Source of the DNA: Bacillota bacterium
GTDB taxonomy: Bacteria > Bacillota > Clostridia > Christensenellales > CAG-138
Assembly: GCA_023451115.1 (NCBI GenBank)
Contig: JAEXFV010000115.1
Location: forward strand, 1 to 12,481
Reading direction: 5' to 3'
Length of the DNA stretch: 12,481 bases
Shown one piece after another: positions 11,479 through 12,481 of the stretch (position 1 is its first letter; each line of letters opens with the position of its first letter). The position numbers and the translations under genes were made by a program. The notes below the pieces were generated by a model. The model saw only the letters and a list, made by a program, of their open reading frames with translations, had not been told where the DNA came from and ran no database searches.

Positions 11479-12081
11479 TCAATTCATGTTCTGGGCGGGA
11501 GCGTTTTCCTCGCGCTTTTTCTCGGGGAGCTCTCCCAGGCGCAGCGCCCGGCCCACCGCCTTGTACAGCAGGAAGGTCAACGCGCCGTTACCAAAGGCTT
11601 TGATGGCGTTAAACGGCACGATCACCGGGAACATCATGCTCCACACCACATCCATGGGGGTGCCCATAAAATGGCCGGTAAAAATCAGGTTCAGGGGGAT
11701 CATCATGGCGATCATGGTAACAGCCCCCAGCACCAGGGAAACCACAGCCCCTTTTAAGGTGCGGTGGCGCTGATACAGGTTGCCTGCCACCAGCACAAAG
11801 GCTCCGGTTGCAAAAAAGTGCATGGCCGCGCCAATCCAGCCGCTGGCGGGGGACACCAGCAGCCACTGCAGCACGGACACCACCAGCGTCAGCACCAGGC
11901 CTGCAGCCGGGCCGTAGAGGAACGTGCCAATGAGGATGGGCACATCCGCCATATCATACTCCAAAAAGCTTGCCGCAGGGAAGATGGGGAAGCGGATCAG
12001 ATACACCAACAGCAGCGACATCGCCGCCAACAGCCCCAAACGCACCAGTTTCAACACATAGTCCTTGCTTTGTTTGCGCAT
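11479..12081 (-). CDS. ribU: RibU, riboflavin-specific S component of an ECF transporter
   Basis: A 200-residue membrane protein with about six hydrophobic segments, the fold of ECF S components. It binds riboflavin in the cytoplasmic membrane and works with the shared EcfT and EcfA subunits, which are not in the window. LEYDMADVPILIG (40-52) after the first segment is the RibU signature, and the AxxxA-type pattern LGLLAAMSLLL in the first helix fits docking to EcfT. The assignment is backed by the FMN riboswitch in its leader. The ATG at 12081 has GGGAG eight bases upstream; in-frame ATG and TTG codons a few residues earlier sit too close to that site. The C-terminal tail is charged and cytoplasmic. 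The gene appears monocistronic. Confidence 0.93.
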   Translation of the reverse strand: MRKQSKDYVLKLVRLGLLAAMSLLLVYLIRFPIFPAASFLEYDMADVPILIGTFLYGPAAGLVLTLVVSVLQWLLVSPASGWIGAAMHFFATGAFVLVAGNLYQRHRTLKGAVVSLVLGAVTMIAMMIPLNLIFTGHFMGTPMDVVWSMMFPVIVPFNAIKAFGNGALTFLLYKAVGRALRLGELPEKKREENAPAQNMN

Positions 12082-12145
12082 GTTCATCACTCCCAAATAT
12101 AGCGTATGCTTCTTGCTTTGTCAGGCTCTTGCGCAAAAGCCCAAC

Positions 12146-12175
12146 AAAAAAGCGCCCCTGTGTGCCAAGGGCGCT
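12146..12175 (-). terminator. Riboswitch-controlled terminator in the ribU leader
   Basis: AGCGCCC (12151-12157) and GGGCGCT (12169-12175) form a GC-rich 7-bp stem followed by a T run on the minus strand. It lies between the FMN aptamer and the ribU ATG, so FMN binding is expected to favour it and switch transcription off. A hairpin near 12190-12208 (GCCCG/CGGGC) may be part of the alternative fold. Confidence 0.85.
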
Positions 12176-12213
12176 CATGAATAGCGGCTGTGCCCGAAGA
12201 AACGGGCGTTGTC

Positions 12214-12321
12214 GCTTCTTCCATCCGGACTATACCGTCGGTCCCGGAATTTCACCGGGTCAACCCAAAACAGGCTCGCGGACTTTCACCGCCGGTGGGG
12301 AATTGCGCCCCGCCCCGAAGC
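12214..12321 (-). ncRNA. FMN riboswitch (RFN element)
   Basis: The minus strand shows the full conserved RFN order: CTTCGGGGCGGGG, AATTCCCCACCGGCGGT, AGTCCGCGAGC, GACCCGGTGAAATTCCGGG, then ACCGACGGTATAGTCCGGAT and the closing GGAAGAAG. The GCTTC (12321-12317) and GAAGC arms close the P1 stem. It senses flavin mononucleotide and controls ribU by premature termination at 12146-12175. Confidence 0.97.
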
Positions 12322-12330
12322 ATCGCAGAT

Positions 12331-12359
12331 AGTATAGCACCGTGATCCTGCAAAAGCAA
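12331..12359 (-). promoter_or_regulatory. Sigma-A promoter of ribU
   Basis: On the minus strand TTGCTT (12359-12354) and TATACT (12336-12331) are 17 bases apart, directly ahead of the FMN aptamer, so the transcript would begin at about the first base of P1. Confidence 0.7.
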
Positions 12360-12388
12360 GTTTTTTATTGGGCGCAGTTCAGGCCGGC

Positions 12389-12481
12389 CTATCCCTGGTA
12401 GGTAGGGGCGTTTTTCGGCGCTTTGCCCTTGACCACCTTGTGGTAGTATTCATAGGTCATCACAGGAAGGGCTTCCCCTTT
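12389..12481 (-). CDS. 3' end of an unidentified gene, cut by the window edge
   Basis: The last 30 codons of a minus-strand gene enter from the right edge and stop at TAG 12391-12389. The tail includes MTYEYYHKVVKGKAPKNAP and ends TYQG. I do not recognise the family. It reads as coding because the frame is open to the edge and is rich in lysine and tyrosine. No clear U-tailed terminator lies between it and the ribU promoter. Confidence 0.6.
   Translation of the reverse strand, partial: KGEALPVMTYEYYHKVVKGKAPKNAPTYQG

Overview
The window looks like a chromosomal stretch of an endospore-forming Bacillota, class Clostridia. The reasons are a Spo0A-type sporulation regulator, SpoIID, an FMN riboswitch in front of a RibU-type transporter, a clostridial pairing of glutamine synthetase with an ANTAR regulator, strong AGGAGG ribosome binding sites and many short U-tailed terminators. 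I see no tRNA, rRNA, complete insertion sequence, CRISPR array or phage module. Eleven full-length genes are well supported, two more small genes are probable, two small ORFs are doubtful, and a gene is cut by each window edge.

Layout, mostly minus strand. At 1-16 is the first few codons of a gene leaving the window, with its own promoter and operator-like palindrome. At 240-881 is a cytidylate-kinase-like P-loop protein. At 1016-1786 is a secreted surface protein with seven PTPTPEQ repeats and a sortase-like C-terminus. At 2017-3216 is methionine gamma-lyase, behind a long structured leader. At 3534-4316 is Spo0A, with glycine where the phosphorylated aspartate should be and a perfect 0A box upstream. 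The 4317-4701 gap holds a promoter, palindromes and a terminator. From 7323 down to 4702 runs a probable operon of glutamine synthetase, ANTAR regulator and HD-domain hydrolase, driven by a near-consensus promoter and a leader made of repeated hairpins. At 7586-8557 is SpoIID.

The plus strand then carries a membrane-anchored protein with a sigma-factor region-2-like head (8812-9561) and a TetR regulator (9762-10415), separated by 200 bp rich in hairpins. A minus-strand 84-residue small protein and a plus-strand Arc-type ribbon-helix-helix repressor diverge from a promoter region with three related half-sites. The right end is the riboflavin transporter gene ribU under an FMN riboswitch, then the tail of an unidentified gene.

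Themes: both response-regulator receivers in the window lack the phosphoacceptor aspartate, and a degenerate palindromic repeat occurs in at least four intergenic places, twice in the glutamine synthetase leader. The surrounding genes are otherwise ordinary housekeeping, sporulation and transport functions. All functional calls come from reading the sequence and recalled family motifs; no database search was run.
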